A DNA stretch of 64,000 nucleotides from Kyrpidia spormannii (GTDB lineage: Bacteria > Bacillota > Bacilli > Kyrpidiales > Kyrpidiaceae). Under the pieces are notes generated by a model. It was not told where the DNA came from, searched no databases, and was given only the letters and a program-made list of their open reading frames with translations. This document shows, one piece after another, positions 63,161 through 64,000 of this stretch. Within the stretch, counting starts at the first letter, position 1. Each line of letters begins with the position of its first letter. The stretch lies in assembly GCF_002804065.1 (NCBI RefSeq), contig NZ_CP024955.1, positions 1,116,001 to 1,180,000 on the forward strand, given 5' to 3'. Both the position numbers and the translations under genes were made by a program.

Positions 63161-63690
63161 CGGACGTTTTGACAGCAGAGCCAGGTAACCCCTCGGCGAG
63201 AGCAGGAAACCTTGGCAGTCATGGGATATGGACTCAGTGAAGAATTGCCATTCGGCTTCCACTGCGGCCCGCTGTCGCGGCGAGCTCTGCAAACACCAAT
63301 GCCGTGATAGCATGCATGGTATGGACGCTAAGAAGGGGCGTGTTCGCGCCCCGCGTTTCTTTTTCCCCCTACATGAAAAAGTCCGTTGTGCAGGAAGCCG
63401 GATTCAGTCATGATGTCGTCCTCATGCGCTCTGCCTTCCGGATGGCAACCACATTTGCGAACACTATTCGTTTATGCCGTGCAGGTGTATTCTAGTCGAT
63501 CACGGGTACTGATCACCCTGCTCCCGGATGGTATCCTGTACCACCTGCTTACTCGCCTGCATTGCCGCCCCACGGATTTCCCCTCGCATTAACCTTTCCG
63601 GACCCCTGCACACCTGTCGATCAGTCCACGGGACGGTAGGTTTCTCCCGGGCCTCTTTCTTTTTGGAGGGGGTGAGAAGGGGGGACATAC
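63161..63690. other. intergenic region
   Basis: Contains a terminator (63335-63364). No gene recognised. Confidence 0.35.
63335..63364 (+). terminator. Rho-independent terminator
   Basis: Stem GGGGCG / CGCCCC with a six-base loop, then GCGTTTCTTTTT. It probably ends the DJ-1/PfpI transcript. Confidence 0.7.
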
Positions 63691-63691
63691 A

Positions 63692-64000
63692 AGACGCATC
63701 CATGTCGCCGCTCTGATTGGTGCCGAACTGTGGCTGATGCACGTGCACCAGCCGGTCCTCACGTGGCCCACGGCCGCGGCGCTCCTTGGAGCGTATTTCG
63801 CCGGTCCCATTGCCGACGTGGACCAGCCGCAATCCTACGTCGGCCAGCGTGTCTGGCCCCTGGCGGTTCTTCTGAGCGTGGTCGGGATGCGCCACAGGAG
63901 GCTGACCCACTCGCTGCTGTTCCTGGCAACGCTATGGGCGCCCCTGCGATTCCTGCCCGTGCCGGACGTCGTGCGCTGGGCGGTCTGGATCGGATATGCC
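63692..64000 (+). CDS. YdjM-like membrane metal-dependent hydrolase, cut by window end
   Basis: The frame is open to the last base. It encodes RRIHVAALIGAELWLMHVHQ, then LLGAYFAGPIADVDQPQSYV and the diagnostic RHRRLTHSLLFL, which belong to the YdjM/LexA-regulated inner-membrane family (PF04307) with conserved His, Asp and His-Ser residues. Several membrane helices are evident. No start codon lies at the expected position in this frame (CATACAAGACGC), so the start is unresolved and may involve a small upstream frameshift. Confidence 0.7.

Overview
The window looks like a chromosomal accessory region of a Gram-positive, GC-rich, probably thermophilic Firmicute. Kyrpidia or another Alicyclobacillaceae member fits best. 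This is inferred from G-rich Shine-Dalgarno sites, frequent GTG and TTG starts, an SdpABC-type toxin locus, Ecs-like and YtrA-type ABC operons and a HemAT-type oxygen sensor; no rRNA or other taxonomic marker is present. The region is a mosaic of insertion sequences (IS630, IS3, IS66, IS256, IS21, IS1634, IS4 and IS200/IS605 traces), toxin-antitoxin modules in all states of decay, and small islands of intact cargo.

Layout. 1-4.2 kb: a 5'-cut IS630 transposase, then a minus-strand sdpA-sdpB-sdpC operon (secreted cannibalism-type toxin) followed by a membrane PH-domain gene that may give immunity. 4.7-10.2 kb: IS3, a MocR-type regulator, an IS630 remnant and a truncated IS66. 10.3-17.3 kb: a 600-residue RNase H fusion protein and two diverged copies of a small C4/ribbon-helix-helix gene in a duplicated block. 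17.3-20.4 kb: intact IS256 copy A, inserted between the ribosome-binding site and start codon of a secreted-protein gene that is followed by a membrane-anchored partner. 20.4-25.8 kb: a dense toxin-antitoxin cluster (AbrB/PIN, two RelE relics, HigBA with a frameshifted toxin, AbrB/RelE) plus an Mrr-like membrane nuclease. 25.8-35.6 kb: an unknown 269-residue gene, a duplicated lipoprotein/secreted-protein pair, Phd-Doc, a truncated IS21 and an Xre-ImmA/IrrE + PIN pair. 35.6-45.7 kb: pseudogenes, a broken IS1634, an HTH/PIN pair, a CGNR regulator divergent from an MFS transporter, and a graveyard of metabolic gene fragments. 45.7-49.0 kb: a signalling operon of a protoglobin chemoreceptor with a zinc-binding tail, a sigma factor (frameshifted) and a PAS/HD-GYP phosphodiesterase. 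49.0-54.9 kb: mostly relics, an ankyrin lipoprotein and a DUF1643-like protein. 54.9-59.9 kb: an intact five-gene cluster of a GntR regulator and two ABC exporters. 60-62.6 kb: decayed conjugation genes with IS256 copy B inserted in an ATPase P-loop region. 62.6-64 kb: a DJ-1/PfpI protein and the start of a YdjM-like membrane protein.

Two intact IS256 copies in opposite orientation (17312-18761 and 60881-62329), each with its own 8-bp target duplication, bracket about 42 kb and could support inversion. The most interesting functional units are the SdpABC-like operon with a single-cysteine toxin, the RNase H fusion, the Doc protein lacking its motif histidine, and the HemAT-CZB/sigma/HD-GYP operon with a one-base frameshift in the sigma gene. 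No CRISPR array, tRNA or rRNA gene was recognised.
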